64,000 nt of DNA from Pseudomonas sp. URMO17WK12:I2 (GCF_003253735.1 NZ_QKYW01000002.1:84237-148236); one strand, 5' to 3'. Numbered from the stretch's first letter, positions 46,080 through 55,458 are shown. Notes: generated by a model not told the origin, from the sequence alone. Program-made: numbers and translations.

Positions 46080-46144
46080 ATATGGCTCAGAGAGCCCATT
46101 GATTGAAACCATCAATCCAATTAGCTGAGTCAATCGAGCCATAT
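46080..46144 (-). promoter_or_regulatory. ahpC upstream region with nested palindromes (OxyR candidate)
   Basis: Outer arms ATATGGCTC (46080-46088) and GAGCCATAT (46136-46144) are perfect. Between them GATTGAAACCATCAATC (46101-46117) is an inverted repeat of GATTGA/TCAATC with the size of an OxyR half-operator pair. Peroxide control of ahpC by OxyR is usual in pseudomonads; binding here is inference from position and symmetry. Confidence 0.45.
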
Positions 46145-46222
46145 AAAAAGCCTTTTAAAACAGTAATCTGAAAATTTCCTGCTCAGCAATGGGCGAGCGT
46201 TCAGCACTACCGCGAGCGACCA

Positions 46223-47011
46223 ATGAACAGCTTTCAGACCACCTACCGTTGCGACAGCAATACTGCCCGCCTGGTTCGTCCCATGCTACCGCGCCTGTGC
46301 CTATTCATGCTTGCCCTTGCAGGCAGCTATTGCATGGCCGAGGAGCGCGGGCTGCGCTTCTCGATTACCGAAAGCGGCGTGATGCCGATGGTGCTTATCC
46401 GCGACGGTGCAGCGGTCGACGGCATCCTCCATGACCTGGCCATCCGCCTGGCCGAGAAAGTCGACCGCCGTGCCGACCTGCTGGTGATGCCACGCATGCG
46501 GGTACATCGCGCGTTGCTGAGCGGGGAAATCGACGTGCGCTGCTACGTCAACCCGGCCTGGCTCGACAAGCCCTATTCAGGCTACGCCTGGAGCGTGCCC
46601 TTCATGCTGCAGCGCGATCTGCTGGTCAGCCATTCGACGCAAGCCATCGCTCCGCAGCGCCTTGCCAAACAGGCAATCGGCACGGTGCTGGGCTTTCATT
46701 ATCCAACGCTGGAAGCCTTGTTCGACGCCGAGCAGTTGCAACGCGATGACGCACGCACCCAGGGGCTGGTACTGAGAAAACTGGCAGCCGGACGTTACGA
46801 TTATGCGGTCACCAACGAGCTGGCCTTGCTGTGGTTCAACCGCGACCGTAGTGAGGCCGACAAACTTCACGAAGTGCACGAACTGACCCAGGTCGAAGTC
46901 GCGTGCCTGGTTCGCGATGCGCCTGACGTGCCCACTCGGGCGCTGCTCGAGGCGATGCGGCAGATGCGCGAGGATGGCGAGTTCACCGCCATTCTCCAGC
47001 GTTATCGATAA
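46223..47011 (+). CDS. Periplasmic substrate-binding-like protein (PBP2 fold)
   Basis: 262 aa from the ATG at 46223. An alternative ATG at 46283 begins right at the signal peptide (MLPRLCLFMLALAGSYCMA) and may be the true start. The mature part (LRFSITESGVMPMVLIRDGAAVDGILHDLAIRLAEKV, LLSGEIDVRCYVNPAWL, ASGRYDYAVTN-like end) has the two-lobe layout of small amino-acid-type binding proteins. No permease or ATPase gene is nearby, so it may serve a distant transporter or a sensor. Ligand unknown. Confidence 0.78.
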   Translation: MNSFQTTYRCDSNTARLVRPMLPRLCLFMLALAGSYCMAEERGLRFSITESGVMPMVLIRDGAAVDGILHDLAIRLAEKVDRRADLLVMPRMRVHRALLSGEIDVRCYVNPAWLDKPYSGYAWSVPFMLQRDLLVSHSTQAIAPQRLAKQAIGTVLGFHYPTLEALFDAEQLQRDDARTQGLVLRKLAAGRYDYAVTNELALLWFNRDRSEADKLHEVHELTQVEVACLVRDAPDVPTRALLEAMRQMREDGEFTAILQRYR

Positions 47012-47018
47012 TCCCCGT

Positions 47019-47047
47019 GCAGGCCGACAATGGTTTTCTCGGCCTGC
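47019..47047. terminator. Hairpin between binding-protein and MFS genes
   Basis: GCAGGCCGA and TCGGCCTGC form a perfect 9-bp stem 8 nt after the stop, without a U-run. Possible terminator or mRNA end stabiliser. Confidence 0.4.
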
Positions 47048-47099
47048 CAATGCGTGAATAATGCCCCGCCTGATTCGCTGCTTCCTGATGAGGTAAACC

Positions 47100-48296
47100 A
47101 TGAGTGGCTCCGCCCACGCCGCCCCGCGCCTGAGCGCCGGGGCGATTCTGCTGATCGAACTTGCCCTGGCACTGGGCGGCTTCGCCATCGGCACCAGCGA
47201 ATTCTCCATCATGGGCCTGATGCCCAACGTGGCCCAGGACCTGGGCGTCAGCGAACCCCAGGTCGGCCATGTGATCAGCAGCTACGCCCTGGGCGTAGTG
47301 GTGGGCGCGCCGGTCCTCGCGCTGCTGGGCTCGCGCCTGCTGCGCAAGCACCTGTTGTTGCTGCTGATGGGGGTGTTCGCCGTCGGTAACCTGGCCAGCG
47401 CCCTGGCGCCTGATTATCTGACGCTGATGATGTTTCGCTTCTTCGCCGGCCTGCCCCACGGCGCCTATTTTGGCGTCGCCATGCTGGTCGCCGCATCGAT
47501 GGCCGCACCGCATAAACGCGCCAAGGCGGTAAGCCGCGTGCTGATGGGCCTGAGCGTGGCCATTCTGATCGGCAACCCGCTGGCCACCTGGTTGGGCCAG
47601 AGCATCAGTTGGCGCTATGCTTTCGCACTGGTCAGCGTGATCGCCCTGGCGACCGTGGCGATGATCGCCCTGCTGCTGCCGGTAGACCGCAGCGAGGTGC
47701 GCAGTAGCCCCATCAGCGAACTGCGCGCCTTCAACCGCGCACCGATCTGGCTGGCGCTGGGTATCGGTTCAATCGGTTTTGCCGGCATGTTCTGCGTATT
47801 CAGCTACATGGCGCCGACGCTGCTGGAGGTCACCCGGGTCAGCCCGGGGATGATTCCGGTCGCCATGGCGATTTTCGGCGTGGGCTGCATTCTCGGCAAC
47901 ATGGCCGGTGGCTGGCTGTTCGACCGCCTGCAATTCAAGTCGGTGGCCTGGATCCTGCTGTGGAGCGCGCTGGTGCTGCTGGTGCTGCCGGCTGCCACCC
48001 AGTCGATCTGGACGATGCTGCCGGCGATTCTCGCCCTGGGTACCATCGCCGCGCTGTCGCCGGCCTTGCAGACCCACCTGATGGATGTGGCCACCGGCGC
48101 CCAGACGCTGGCCGCGGCTTCCAACCACGCGGCCTTCAACATCGCCAACGCCCTGGGCCCATGGCTGGGCGGCCTGGCGATCAGCGCCGGATTCGGCTGG
48201 ACGTCGACCGGCTATATCGGCGCGGCAACGGCAGTCGCCGGCCTGTTGGTGTTCGCCTGGGCGTGGAAGGTGCAGAAGGCAGAGCCGACTGCCTAG
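47100..48296 (+). CDS. MFS efflux transporter (DHA1, arabinose-efflux/YdhP type)
   Basis: 398 aa with 12 membrane helices. FAIGTSEFSIMGLMPNVAQDLGVS and SYALGVVVGAPVLALLGSRLLRKHLLL match the opening of the AraJ/YdhP/PbuE-like group of proton-driven drug and sugar efflux carriers. GLPHGAYFGVAMLVAASM in helix 4 is typical. The substrate is unknown. It converges with the monooxygenase gene; the two coding ends overlap by 4 nt. Confidence 0.9.
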   Translation: MSGSAHAAPRLSAGAILLIELALALGGFAIGTSEFSIMGLMPNVAQDLGVSEPQVGHVISSYALGVVVGAPVLALLGSRLLRKHLLLLLMGVFAVGNLASALAPDYLTLMMFRFFAGLPHGAYFGVAMLVAASMAAPHKRAKAVSRVLMGLSVAILIGNPLATWLGQSISWRYAFALVSVIALATVAMIALLLPVDRSEVRSSPISELRAFNRAPIWLALGIGSIGFAGMFCVFSYMAPTLLEVTRVSPGMIPVAMAIFGVGCILGNMAGGWLFDRLQFKSVAWILLWSALVLLVLPAATQSIWTMLPAILALGTIAALSPALQTHLMDVATGAQTLAAASNHAAFNIANALGPWLGGLAISAGFGWTSTGYIGAATAVAGLLVFAWAWKVQKAEPTA

Positions 48297-49597
48297 ACCG
48301 AGGTCGCTTCCAGCGCCGGTTCGACAGGAAGTTTGCGCCAGGCATGCAGTGGCGCCGCACCTTTGCCCGATAGCAGCCAGCCGGTACGCGCCCCGACCAG
48401 GGTGGTCACGGCATGCTGGCGGCCCATGGGCAGGTGCCGCGCCACGAACAGCGCGCTGTCGCGCAGCACCGCCAGCCAGGCACTGTGCGACTGGAACAAT
48501 GGCGTCAACAGCCGGCTGGCCTGGCGGTAGTAACGCAGGTGAGCACCGCGCACCGCGCCATAGGCGGCAAAGCAGGCCGCCGGATCGGCAGATTGGGCCT
48601 GGCGGCAGGCACCCAGGGCGTCAGCCAGCGCCACCGCATCGACCAGGGCCATATTGGCACCCTGCCCCAGCTGCGGGCTCATGGCATGGGCACAGTCACC
48701 GATGGCCAGTACCCGGCCGTCATGCCATTGCTGCATGCGTACGTCGGCGTAGCTCGCCAGCATCAGCTGTTCGGGCGTCTCGATGGCTTGCAGAAAGGCC
48801 TCGGCCGGCTCGCCTGCCAGCTTTCGCACAGAATCTTTCCAGGCCTCAAGGCCAGCCTGTTGCCAGGCACCATGGCTGGCTACCGGCAGGCTCCAGAACA
48901 GGCTGCTCAGCTTGGTTTGCCGCTGGTCATGGGTCACACCGGTCGGCATGATGCCGAACATCTGCGAGCAACCGCGGTACCACTGACGCAGGTCGGTGGA
49001 ATCGGCGCCCTCCGGGGTCGGCACGATGCTCCACAGCGCGCCCCAGGGATAGGCCTTGACCGTCTGGCGCACCTGCATCTGCGCACGCAGTTGCGAACGG
49101 GTGCCATCGGCCAGGATCAGCGCCGAATGTTCGCCCAGCACCGATTCGTTGCCACGCCCATCGTCAGTGAGCAAGCGGACGTGGCCGGGCGCCTGCACGA
49201 AGCGGGAAATGGCAATGCCGGTGCGGATGGTCACCCCGGCGGCACGTGCCGCACTCAGCAAGGCGGTCATCAACACGCCGCGGTGAATGCCAAGGCCAAA
49301 GGAATCGGCCTGCCAGTGGGCGTAGCGGGTGTCGAGAATCACCCGTTGCGCGCAGGCCGAGGTGCCGAACAAGCGGCTGACCGGCGCGCCGAGCGTGGTG
49401 CATTCATCGAGCAGGCCGATATGGCGCAGCGCCGCCAGCCCCGAGGGCTGCAGCAGAATGCCGGCGCCTACCGGCTGCAGGTCGGCAACGCGTTCGTAGA
49501 GGGTGACCGGCCAGCCCTGGCGGGCCAGCAGGATGGCGCTGGCCAACCCTGCGGTGCCGGCGCCGACGATCGCAATGGGTAAATCCTTCACGGGCAC
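48293..49597 (-). CDS. FAD-dependent monooxygenase (UbiH/salicylate-hydroxylase type)
   Basis: 434 aa. FAD binding by AIVGAGTAGLASAILLARQGWPVTLYER at the N-terminus, ALILADGTRSQLRAQM in the middle, and LAIGDCAHAMSPQLGQGANMALVDAVAL near residues 298-325 (the GD motif) define group A flavin hydroxylases. The N-terminal GILLQPSGLAALRHIGLLDE is common in aromatic-ring hydroxylases. There is no catabolic operon around it, so the substrate is open. The MFS gene ends against it and may not be functionally linked. Confidence 0.9.
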   Translation of the reverse strand: MPVKDLPIAIVGAGTAGLASAILLARQGWPVTLYERVADLQPVGAGILLQPSGLAALRHIGLLDECTTLGAPVSRLFGTSACAQRVILDTRYAHWQADSFGLGIHRGVLMTALLSAARAAGVTIRTGIAISRFVQAPGHVRLLTDDGRGNESVLGEHSALILADGTRSQLRAQMQVRQTVKAYPWGALWSIVPTPEGADSTDLRQWYRGCSQMFGIMPTGVTHDQRQTKLSSLFWSLPVASHGAWQQAGLEAWKDSVRKLAGEPAEAFLQAIETPEQLMLASYADVRMQQWHDGRVLAIGDCAHAMSPQLGQGANMALVDAVALADALGACRQAQSADPAACFAAYGAVRGAHLRYYRQASRLLTPLFQSHSAWLAVLRDSALFVARHLPMGRQHAVTTLVGARTGWLLSGKGAAPLHAWRKLPVEPALEATSV

Positions 49598-49627
49598 TTC
49601 CTGTGCGGTATCGAGTGAAGGACGATT

Positions 49628-50056
49628 CTACCTCGCCTCTGCGGGAAGAATGTCGAAGCCGCCACGATTCTGGCTGACGATGCGCAGATTGGCGACGCCG
49701 CCAGCCTCGACCTTCACCAACACTTCGCGGTTGAGGCGACCCTTGCCGCACAGGGTCTGGTCTTCGCTGTCGGCAGCGATGCCAACGATGCGATTGCCGG
49801 CCGGCACCTGGAAACGTCCCTGCTCACCGACCGCGATGCGCGCCGCGAGCTTGCGATCGACCAGCACGGCCACGTAGCAGCCGCCACCCATCAGCCCCAA
49901 ATCACGGGTGACCACCACCTCGCCACCGCCCTGCACCGGTTCCTGATAGGCACGCAGGCGCTCGGTCGGAATATCGGTGACCTTGTCGGAATCGGCCTGA
50001 TAGGACGAGCAACCGGCCAGGGCGAGCAGAGGCAGTACGGCATAGATCAGACGCAT
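49628..50056 (-). CDS. Small predicted lipoprotein
   Basis: 142 aa from the ATG at 50056. The signal peptide MRLIYAVLPLLALAGCSS has a clean lipobox (LAGC). The mature part has GGGCYVAVLVDRKLAARIAVGEQGRF and VPAGNRIVGI, a beta-rich pattern found in small lipoproteins carrying a peptidase-associated or DUF2846-like fold. Two later Cys residues could form a disulfide. No operon partner. Function unknown. Confidence 0.82.
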   Translation of the reverse strand: MRLIYAVLPLLALAGCSSYQADSDKVTDIPTERLRAYQEPVQGGGEVVVTRDLGLMGGGCYVAVLVDRKLAARIAVGEQGRFQVPAGNRIVGIAADSEDQTLCGKGRLNREVLVKVEAGGVANLRIVSQNRGGFDILPAEAR

Positions 50057-50215
50057 GGGTTCTCTCCGGAGAATCGCGGGGGTATCGAGCAACAAGCTCT
50101 GCTCACAGACCAGCACATTGCCATAAGCGTGCAATAAATCCATCGCCATGCACATGCTGGCTTGCACGACACGGCAGCACCATAATGGCGCCCCACATCT
50201 CGACGAGCGACCTTC

Positions 50216-51145
50216 ATGGACACGCGCAAGAACATCGACGGCCTGGCCGGCGGCCTGATGGTTGGCCTGTGCATGATCTGGGGCATGCAGCAGGTGGTTC
50301 TCAAGGCCGCGGCCGACGACGTGGCGCCGGTGCTGATGCTCGCCCTGCGCTCGGGTATCGCCGCCCTGCTGGTGGCCCTGCTGATGCTGTGGCGCCGCGA
50401 TGGACTCGGCGTGCGCGCCGGTAACTGGCGGCCGGGACTGGTGGTCGGTTCGCTGTTCGCGGTCGAGTTCATGCTGGTTGGCGAGGGGCTGCGCCACACC
50501 AGCGCCTCGCACATGGTGATCTTTCTCTACACGGCGCCGATCTTCGCGGCCCTGGGGTTGCAGTGGCGGCTGCCTGCCGAACGCCTCAAGCCCCTGCAAT
50601 GGCTGGGTATCGGCATCGCCTTCATCGGTATCGTGGTGTCGTTCGCCGGGCGCTCCGGCGGCGTGGAAACGGCGGATACCGGCCGCCAGCTGTATGGCGA
50701 TTTTCTCGGCTTGCTCGGTGCCATGGCCTGGGGCGCAACCACCGTGGTGGTGCGCAGCTCGCGGCTGTCCAACGCGCCGGTCACGCAAACGCTGTTCTAC
50801 CAGTTGCTCGGCGGCTTCGTGCTGCTGATCATGGTGTGCGCCTTGACCGACCAACTGCGTTTCAACCCCACCCCGATCGCCGTGGGTGGCCTGGTATTCC
50901 AGGCTTTGCTGGTGTCGTTCGCCAGCTTCCTGGCCTGGTTCTGGCTGCTGCGCAACTACCTGGCGTCGCGCCTGGGCGTGCTGTCGTTCATGACGCCGAT
51001 GTTCGGCATCCTGTTCGGCGTGGCGCTGCTGGGCGAGCCGCTGGAGGTCAACTTCATCCTCGGCGCCCTGCTGGTGCTGTGCGGCATTTTGCTGGTCAGC
51101 GGTTACGAGTGGCTGAGCCAGTGGCTCAAACGGCGCGCGCGGTAA
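50216..51145 (+). CDS. EamA-family (DMT) transporter
   Basis: 309 aa with ten hydrophobic helices in two EamA repeats (about 9-140 and 155-300). Repeat motifs include CMIWGMQQVVLKAAA, HTSASHMVIFLYTAPIFAALGLQWRLPAERL and LGVLSFMTPMFGILFGVALLGEPL. It is a probable inner-membrane exporter of metabolites or amino acids, with unknown substrate. It diverges from the lipoprotein gene. Confidence 0.9.
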   Translation: MDTRKNIDGLAGGLMVGLCMIWGMQQVVLKAAADDVAPVLMLALRSGIAALLVALLMLWRRDGLGVRAGNWRPGLVVGSLFAVEFMLVGEGLRHTSASHMVIFLYTAPIFAALGLQWRLPAERLKPLQWLGIGIAFIGIVVSFAGRSGGVETADTGRQLYGDFLGLLGAMAWGATTVVVRSSRLSNAPVTQTLFYQLLGGFVLLIMVCALTDQLRFNPTPIAVGGLVFQALLVSFASFLAWFWLLRNYLASRLGVLSFMTPMFGILFGVALLGEPLEVNFILGALLVLCGILLVSGYEWLSQWLKRRAR

Positions 51146-51183
51146 GAATCGAGTGCAGCGCTAGGCATCATGGGGACCGACCT

Positions 51184-51246
51184 GTGGGAGCGGGCGAGAC
51201 GCCTAAGCCATACCCGCCACTTTTCGCCCCAGTGGCGCGCTCCCAC
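51184..51246. repeat. REP-like double hairpin
   Basis: GTGGGAGCG (51184-51192) and CGCTCCCAC (51238-51246) are perfect outer arms. Inside, CGCCACT (51215-51221) and AGTGGCG (51231-51237) form a second stem. It lies between convergent genes and resembles the GTGGGAGCG-type REP sequences of pseudomonads. It may also act as a bidirectional transcript end. Confidence 0.7.
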
Positions 51247-51260
51247 TGATGCCGCTTCGC

Positions 51261-51701
51261 TCAGGCGTTCTGGAAACGCTTGACCAGTCGAGCCTGCAGC
51301 TTTTCCAGCTCGGCCGGGTCGGCCTTGCCACTGGCATGTGCGTGCAGCCCCTGCTCGCTGAAACGCGGAATCACGTGCATGTGGATATGGAACACCGTCT
51401 GCCCGGCGGGCGCGCCGTTGAACTGGGCGATCTGTACGCCATCGGGCTGCAGCTCGTCGGCCAGCACGCGGGCCACCTTCTGCACCGCCAGGGTCAGTTT
51501 GCTCAGGCTATCGGCGTCTATTTCCAGCAGGTTGCGGGCTTCGGCGCGCTTGGGGATCACCAGGGTGTGGCCGAACGACTGCGGGAACAGATCCAGAAAG
51601 GCCAGCACGTCGTCGTCTTCATACAGCTTGTAGCAAGGCATCTCGCCGCGAATGATCTTGGCGAAGATGTTCTGCGAATCGTAATCGCCGTAAAGGCTCA
51701 T
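51261..51701 (-). CDS. HIT-family nucleotide-binding protein
   Basis: 146 aa from the ATG at 51701, preceded by GGAG. NIFAKIIRGEMPCYKLYEDDDVLAFLDLFPQSFGHTLVIPKR is the HIT-family start, and the active-site triad HIHMHVIPR lies near residue 108. HIT proteins hydrolyse or transfer AMP and similar groups from nucleotides. It is longer than Hint1-type proteins by a C-terminal helix (DPAELEKLQARLVKRF). Substrate unknown. Confidence 0.92.
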   Translation of the reverse strand: MSLYGDYDSQNIFAKIIRGEMPCYKLYEDDDVLAFLDLFPQSFGHTLVIPKRAEARNLLEIDADSLSKLTLAVQKVARVLADELQPDGVQIAQFNGAPAGQTVFHIHMHVIPRFSEQGLHAHASGKADPAELEKLQARLVKRFQNA

Positions 51702-51775
51702 GGGTTTCTCCATCGCGTTGGGAACGTGCTCGCACCATACCGGCTCGGCCGGCTGGTGCGAAGTAGCGTGCGTTC

Positions 51776-53059
51776 TCAGCGCCCCTTGCGTAGAAGAACC
51801 AGGCCGATGATCACGCCCACGCCACACAGGGAAATCAGGTAATAGGCCGGGCCCAGAGGGCTCCACTTGACCAGCAGTGACACCGCCACAGGCGTCAGCC
51901 CACCGAATACCGCGTAGGACATGTTGTAGGAGAACGACAGGCCGCTGAAACGCACCGGCGCCGGGAACGCATGCACCATCACGAAGGGCACCGCACCGAT
52001 GGTGCCGACGAACAGGCCGACCAGCGCGTACAGCGGAAACAGCCACTGCGGGTTGGCGTACAGGCCGCTGTAGAAGAACCAGGCGCAGATGGCCAGCGCA
52101 CTGCAGCCGACCACCAGCACCCGGCCGGCGCCGATACGGTCACACAGGGCACCACTGATGATGCAACCGATACTGAGCATGACGATGGCCAGGCTGTTGG
52201 CCTTCAGCGATGTCACCGCATCGAAGCCGTAGAAGGTTTGCAGGAAAGTCGGCGTCATCAGGATCGCCACCACGATGCCGGCCGACAGCAGCCAGGTCAG
52301 CAGCGCGGAAATCACCACGCTGCCGCGATGGTCACGCACCACGGTTTTCAGCGGCAGTTCCGCGGCCAGGGCCTTGCGTTGCTGCATCTCGGTGAACACC
52401 GGGGTTTCGTGCAGCCACTGGCGCAGGTACATGGCGAACAGGCCGAATACGCCGCCGATCAGAAACGGCAGGCGCCAGGCCCAGTCGAGCACTTCCTGGG
52501 CGGTGAACACGCTGTTGATCAGCGTAGCCATCAGCGAGCCCAGCAGAATGCCGGTGGTCAGGCCACAGGTCAGCGTGCCGCAGGCATAGCCGATATGCCG
52601 CGCCGGCACATGCTCGGAAACGAACACCCAGGCGCCCGGCACTTCGCCGCCAATCGCCGCGCCCTGGATGATGCGCATCAGCAGCAGCATCAGCGGCGCG
52701 AGGATGCCGATCTGCGCGTACGTGGGCAGCAGACCCATGATCAGGGTCGGCACCGCCATCATCAGGATGCTCAGGGTGAACATGCGCTTGCGGCCGATCA
52801 GGTCGCCGAAGTGCGCCATGATGATGCCGCCCAGCGGGCGGGCCAGGTAACCGGCGGCGAAGATGCCGAAGGTCTGCAGCATGCGCAGCCAGTCGGGCAT
52901 GTCCGGTGGGAAGAACAGCTTGCCGACGATGGTGGCGAAGAACACGTAAATGATGAAATCGTAGAATTCCAGGGCGCCGCCGAGTGCGGACAGGGACAAG
53001 GTCTTGTAATCGCTACGGGTCAATGGCCGGCCAGGTGCCGACGAGGCTGCAGATTGCAT
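51776..53059 (-). CDS. MFS transporter of the metabolite:H+ symporter (MHS) family
   Basis: 427 aa from the ATG at 53059. The MHS signature is clear: SLSALGGALEFYDFIIYVFFATIVGKLFFP, GYLARPLGGIIMAHFGDLIGRKRMF and GAAIGGEVPGAWVFVSEHVP. Twelve helices are visible. Family members take up citrate, oxoglutarate, shikimate or betaine with protons; the substrate here cannot be told. It is monocistronic and 74 bp from the HIT gene. Confidence 0.9.
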   Translation of the reverse strand: MQSAASSAPGRPLTRSDYKTLSLSALGGALEFYDFIIYVFFATIVGKLFFPPDMPDWLRMLQTFGIFAAGYLARPLGGIIMAHFGDLIGRKRMFTLSILMMAVPTLIMGLLPTYAQIGILAPLMLLLMRIIQGAAIGGEVPGAWVFVSEHVPARHIGYACGTLTCGLTTGILLGSLMATLINSVFTAQEVLDWAWRLPFLIGGVFGLFAMYLRQWLHETPVFTEMQQRKALAAELPLKTVVRDHRGSVVISALLTWLLSAGIVVAILMTPTFLQTFYGFDAVTSLKANSLAIVMLSIGCIISGALCDRIGAGRVLVVGCSALAICAWFFYSGLYANPQWLFPLYALVGLFVGTIGAVPFVMVHAFPAPVRFSGLSFSYNMSYAVFGGLTPVAVSLLVKWSPLGPAYYLISLCGVGVIIGLVLLRKGR

Positions 53060-53287
53060 GAAGGGAATTCTCGGAGGTCTACGGAGCCGCGGCACGCTTG
53101 GCCTGCGGGGAGCTCACGATAGCAAATTCGCTGTCCTAAAACAGCGGCGGAACCCGGCAAAATCCGTGCGGACCGGGAAAATGTGTACATATATTTCAGC
53201 TTACATACAGGTTCGGATGGAGAAAATGGGCCCACGCCGGGTCATACCCGCAGCTCACATTCGCTAGCGCCCTCATTAAGGAACCCC

Positions 53288-54085
53288 ATGGACTGGCTGC
53301 ACCTGCTCGTTCTGTCGCTCATTCAAGGCATCACCGAATTCATCCCCGTCTCCTCCTCCGCACACCTGATCCTGCCCTCGCAGTTGCTCGGCTGGCCGGA
53401 CCAGGGGCAGGCCTTCGACGTCGCCGTGCATGTCGGCACCCTGATGGCCGTGGTGCTCGCCTTCCGCCAGCAGATCGCCGCCATCATCAGCGGCTGGCTG
53501 GGGCATGTGCTGCACCGCCGCGCCAGCCCGGAAAGCCGCATGGGCTGGATGATCATCCTGGCGACCATTCCGGCCGCGGTGGCCGGGTTGGTGTTCGAAT
53601 CGCTGATCGAGCAGTACACCCGCTCCATGCTGGTGATCGGCACCACCACCATCGTCTTCGGTCTGGTGCTCTGGTGGGCCGACGTGAAAGGCAGCCGCGA
53701 CGCTGACATGAACCGCATGACCTGGCGCCATGCCCTGCTGATCGGCCTGGCGCAGATGCTCGCGCTGATCCCCGGCACTTCGCGTTCGGGCATCACCATG
53801 ACCGCGGCGCTGATGCTCGGCTTCGACCGCAAGAGCGCTGCGAGCTTCTCCTTCCTGCTGTCGATCCCGCTGATTCTCGCCGCCGGCAGCCTCAAGGCGG
53901 TGCACCTGATCGAACAAGGCGACGGCGCGCATTGGGGCGACATGGCCTGGGGCGCCGGCCTGTCGTTCGTCTCGGCATTCCTGTGCATCAAGCTGTTCCT
54001 GGCCGCGCTGGATCGCGTCGGCATGCTGCCCTACGTGATCTACCGCCTGATCCTCGGCACCTTCCTGCTGTTCGTGGCGCTCTGA
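53288..54085 (+). CDS. uppP: Undecaprenyl-diphosphatase UppP (BacA)
   Basis: 265 aa, eight hydrophobic helices. The two active-site repeats appear as IQGITEFIPVSSSAHLILPS (about 13-32) and LIPGTSRSGITMTAALMLG (about 160-178), with the conserved Glu, Ser and Arg. AAGGAA precedes the ATG. It recycles undecaprenyl diphosphate to the monophosphate carrier used for peptidoglycan and also by the EPS priming transferase of this window. A REP pair follows. Confidence 0.95.
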   Translation: MDWLHLLVLSLIQGITEFIPVSSSAHLILPSQLLGWPDQGQAFDVAVHVGTLMAVVLAFRQQIAAIISGWLGHVLHRRASPESRMGWMIILATIPAAVAGLVFESLIEQYTRSMLVIGTTTIVFGLVLWWADVKGSRDADMNRMTWRHALLIGLAQMLALIPGTSRSGITMTAALMLGFDRKSAASFSFLLSIPLILAAGSLKAVHLIEQGDGAHWGDMAWGAGLSFVSAFLCIKLFLAALDRVGMLPYVIYRLILGTFLLFVAL

Positions 54086-54138
54086 GAGACTGTTCACGAT
54101 CTTTATGTGCCTAAAACGCAGAAGCGGTCGGTGAGCAT

Positions 54139-54203
54139 GTAGGAGGGGCTTTAGCCCCGAGCTCTTTGCGCCCTAAGAACTCGCGGCTAAAGCCGCTCCT
54201 ACA
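54139..54203. repeat. REP pair (inverted Pseudomonas-type palindromes)
   Basis: GTAGGAGGGGCTTTAGCCCC (54139-54158) and its inverted partner GCGGCTAAAGCCGCTCCTAC (54183-54202) face each other, a typical BIME-like pair. Each half is itself a small palindrome around TTTAG/CTAAA. The rest of 54086-54453 shows no gene. Confidence 0.88.
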
Positions 54204-54453
54204 AGATTGCCAACTGCTGCTCTCGCCACTTAGTTGCCAAAATCAACGAACCTGGAAAGATCATGAACAGGTTCCAAGCACGGGTCGAGCGCAACACCGG
54301 CAGGCAGGCTGCGCTCGGTGCCCGCCCGGCCCGGCGTTACCTTCTCCTACATCCGCCCGCCACGTTGCTCAGCGAACCCCCAGAGAGGGCCACGCCGGGC
54401 ACGGGCATGCTTATTGCGTGAATCTCGGATCCGAAACGAGAAGGCGTGCCCCC

Positions 54454-55458
54454 ATGCAGCACTCCCACCTGACCACCCTCCACGCCGTCGTGCTGGCCCT
54501 GGATACCCTCTGCCAGGACGGCACCTGCATCGACCAATTGCTGGCCGGCAGCGGTATCGCTCCGGCCGACCTGCAGCGCCCGGAGATGCGCATCAGCATC
54601 GCTCAGGAGCGTCAGGTCTTTCGCAACGCCACTGCCCGCTGCCAGGATCTCGGTCTGCTGCTGGGCCGGCGCATGCACGTGTCGTCCTACGGGTTGCTGG
54701 GGTTCAGCCTGCTGTCGGCGGCGAGCCTGGGTGAGGCGCTGGAGGTGGCGTTCAGCTTTCCCGCGTTGCTGGGCACCCTGTTCACGCTGCAGCTGCGCCG
54801 CGAAGGTGCACAGGCGTGGATCGAAGCCAGCGATTACCGCGACGCCGATGAACTGTCGACCTTCAATACCGAGTTCTGCCTGGCGTCCCTGAAGCTGATC
54901 TGCGACGACCTGCTTGGCCGCCCGCTACCATTGACCAACGCCCGTTTCAGCCACAAGGCGCCCCGCTACCAGCGCCAGTACCCTAGGGATTTCGGCTGCC
55001 CGGTGCAGTTCAACTCCGCCGATAACGTCATCGGCTTCGACAGCGAATGGCTGGATCGCCGTCTGCCCCTGGCCGACCCGGTAACGCACCGTGACACCCT
55101 GCAGCGCTGCCACCAACTGAACCGCGAATTCATTTCTCACCAGGCGCTGATCAGCCGCGTACGCCAGTTGCTTGCCAGTCAATTGCCCGACTCGCCGGGG
55201 CTCGATGGCCTGGCGCGCCAGCTGCGCTGTTCCTCGCGCACCCTGCGCAGGCAGCTCCAGGAAGTGGGTACCAGCTACCAGAGCCTGCTCGATGAGCTGC
55301 GCTTCGAGCAGGCCCGGCGCCTGCTTGGCGAAGAGCGCCTGCCCATCGCGCGTATTGCCGAAGCCCTGGGCTACAGCGAAACCGCCAGCTTTCGCCACGC
55401 CTTCCAGCGCTGGAGCGGCACCTCGCCGAGCCGTTATCGGCGCCCTGCCCTGGCTTGA
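54454..55458 (+). CDS. AraC-family regulator (OruR/Arabinose-bd N-terminal type)
   Basis: 334 aa from the ATG at 54454 (MQHSHLTTLHAVVLALDTL). Residues about 5-185 form the ligand-binding domain of the PF12625 type (RMHVSSYGLLGFSLLSAASLGEALEVAFSF is characteristic). The C-terminal AraC helix-turn-helix pair shows LDGLARQLRCSSRTLRRQL and RLLGEERLPIARIAEALGYSETASFRHAFQRWSGTSPSRYR. OruR, the P. aeruginosa ornithine regulator, belongs to this type. The next genes handle polyamines, so control by ornithine or a polyamine is a reasonable inference. Confidence 0.9.
   Translation: MQHSHLTTLHAVVLALDTLCQDGTCIDQLLAGSGIAPADLQRPEMRISIAQERQVFRNATARCQDLGLLLGRRMHVSSYGLLGFSLLSAASLGEALEVAFSFPALLGTLFTLQLRREGAQAWIEASDYRDADELSTFNTEFCLASLKLICDDLLGRPLPLTNARFSHKAPRYQRQYPRDFGCPVQFNSADNVIGFDSEWLDRRLPLADPVTHRDTLQRCHQLNREFISHQALISRVRQLLASQLPDSPGLDGLARQLRCSSRTLRRQLQEVGTSYQSLLDELRFEQARRLLGEERLPIARIAEALGYSETASFRHAFQRWSGTSPSRYRRPALA

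Noticed and set aside
49628..50854. 408-codon minus-strand frame covering the small lipoprotein
   Set aside because: Only the last 142 codons have protein character, with a clear signal peptide and lipobox at 50056; the rest is antisense to the EamA gene.
54139..54203. CRISPR-like array
   Set aside because: Only one inverted pair of palindromes is present, without regular spacers or cas genes; it is a REP pair.
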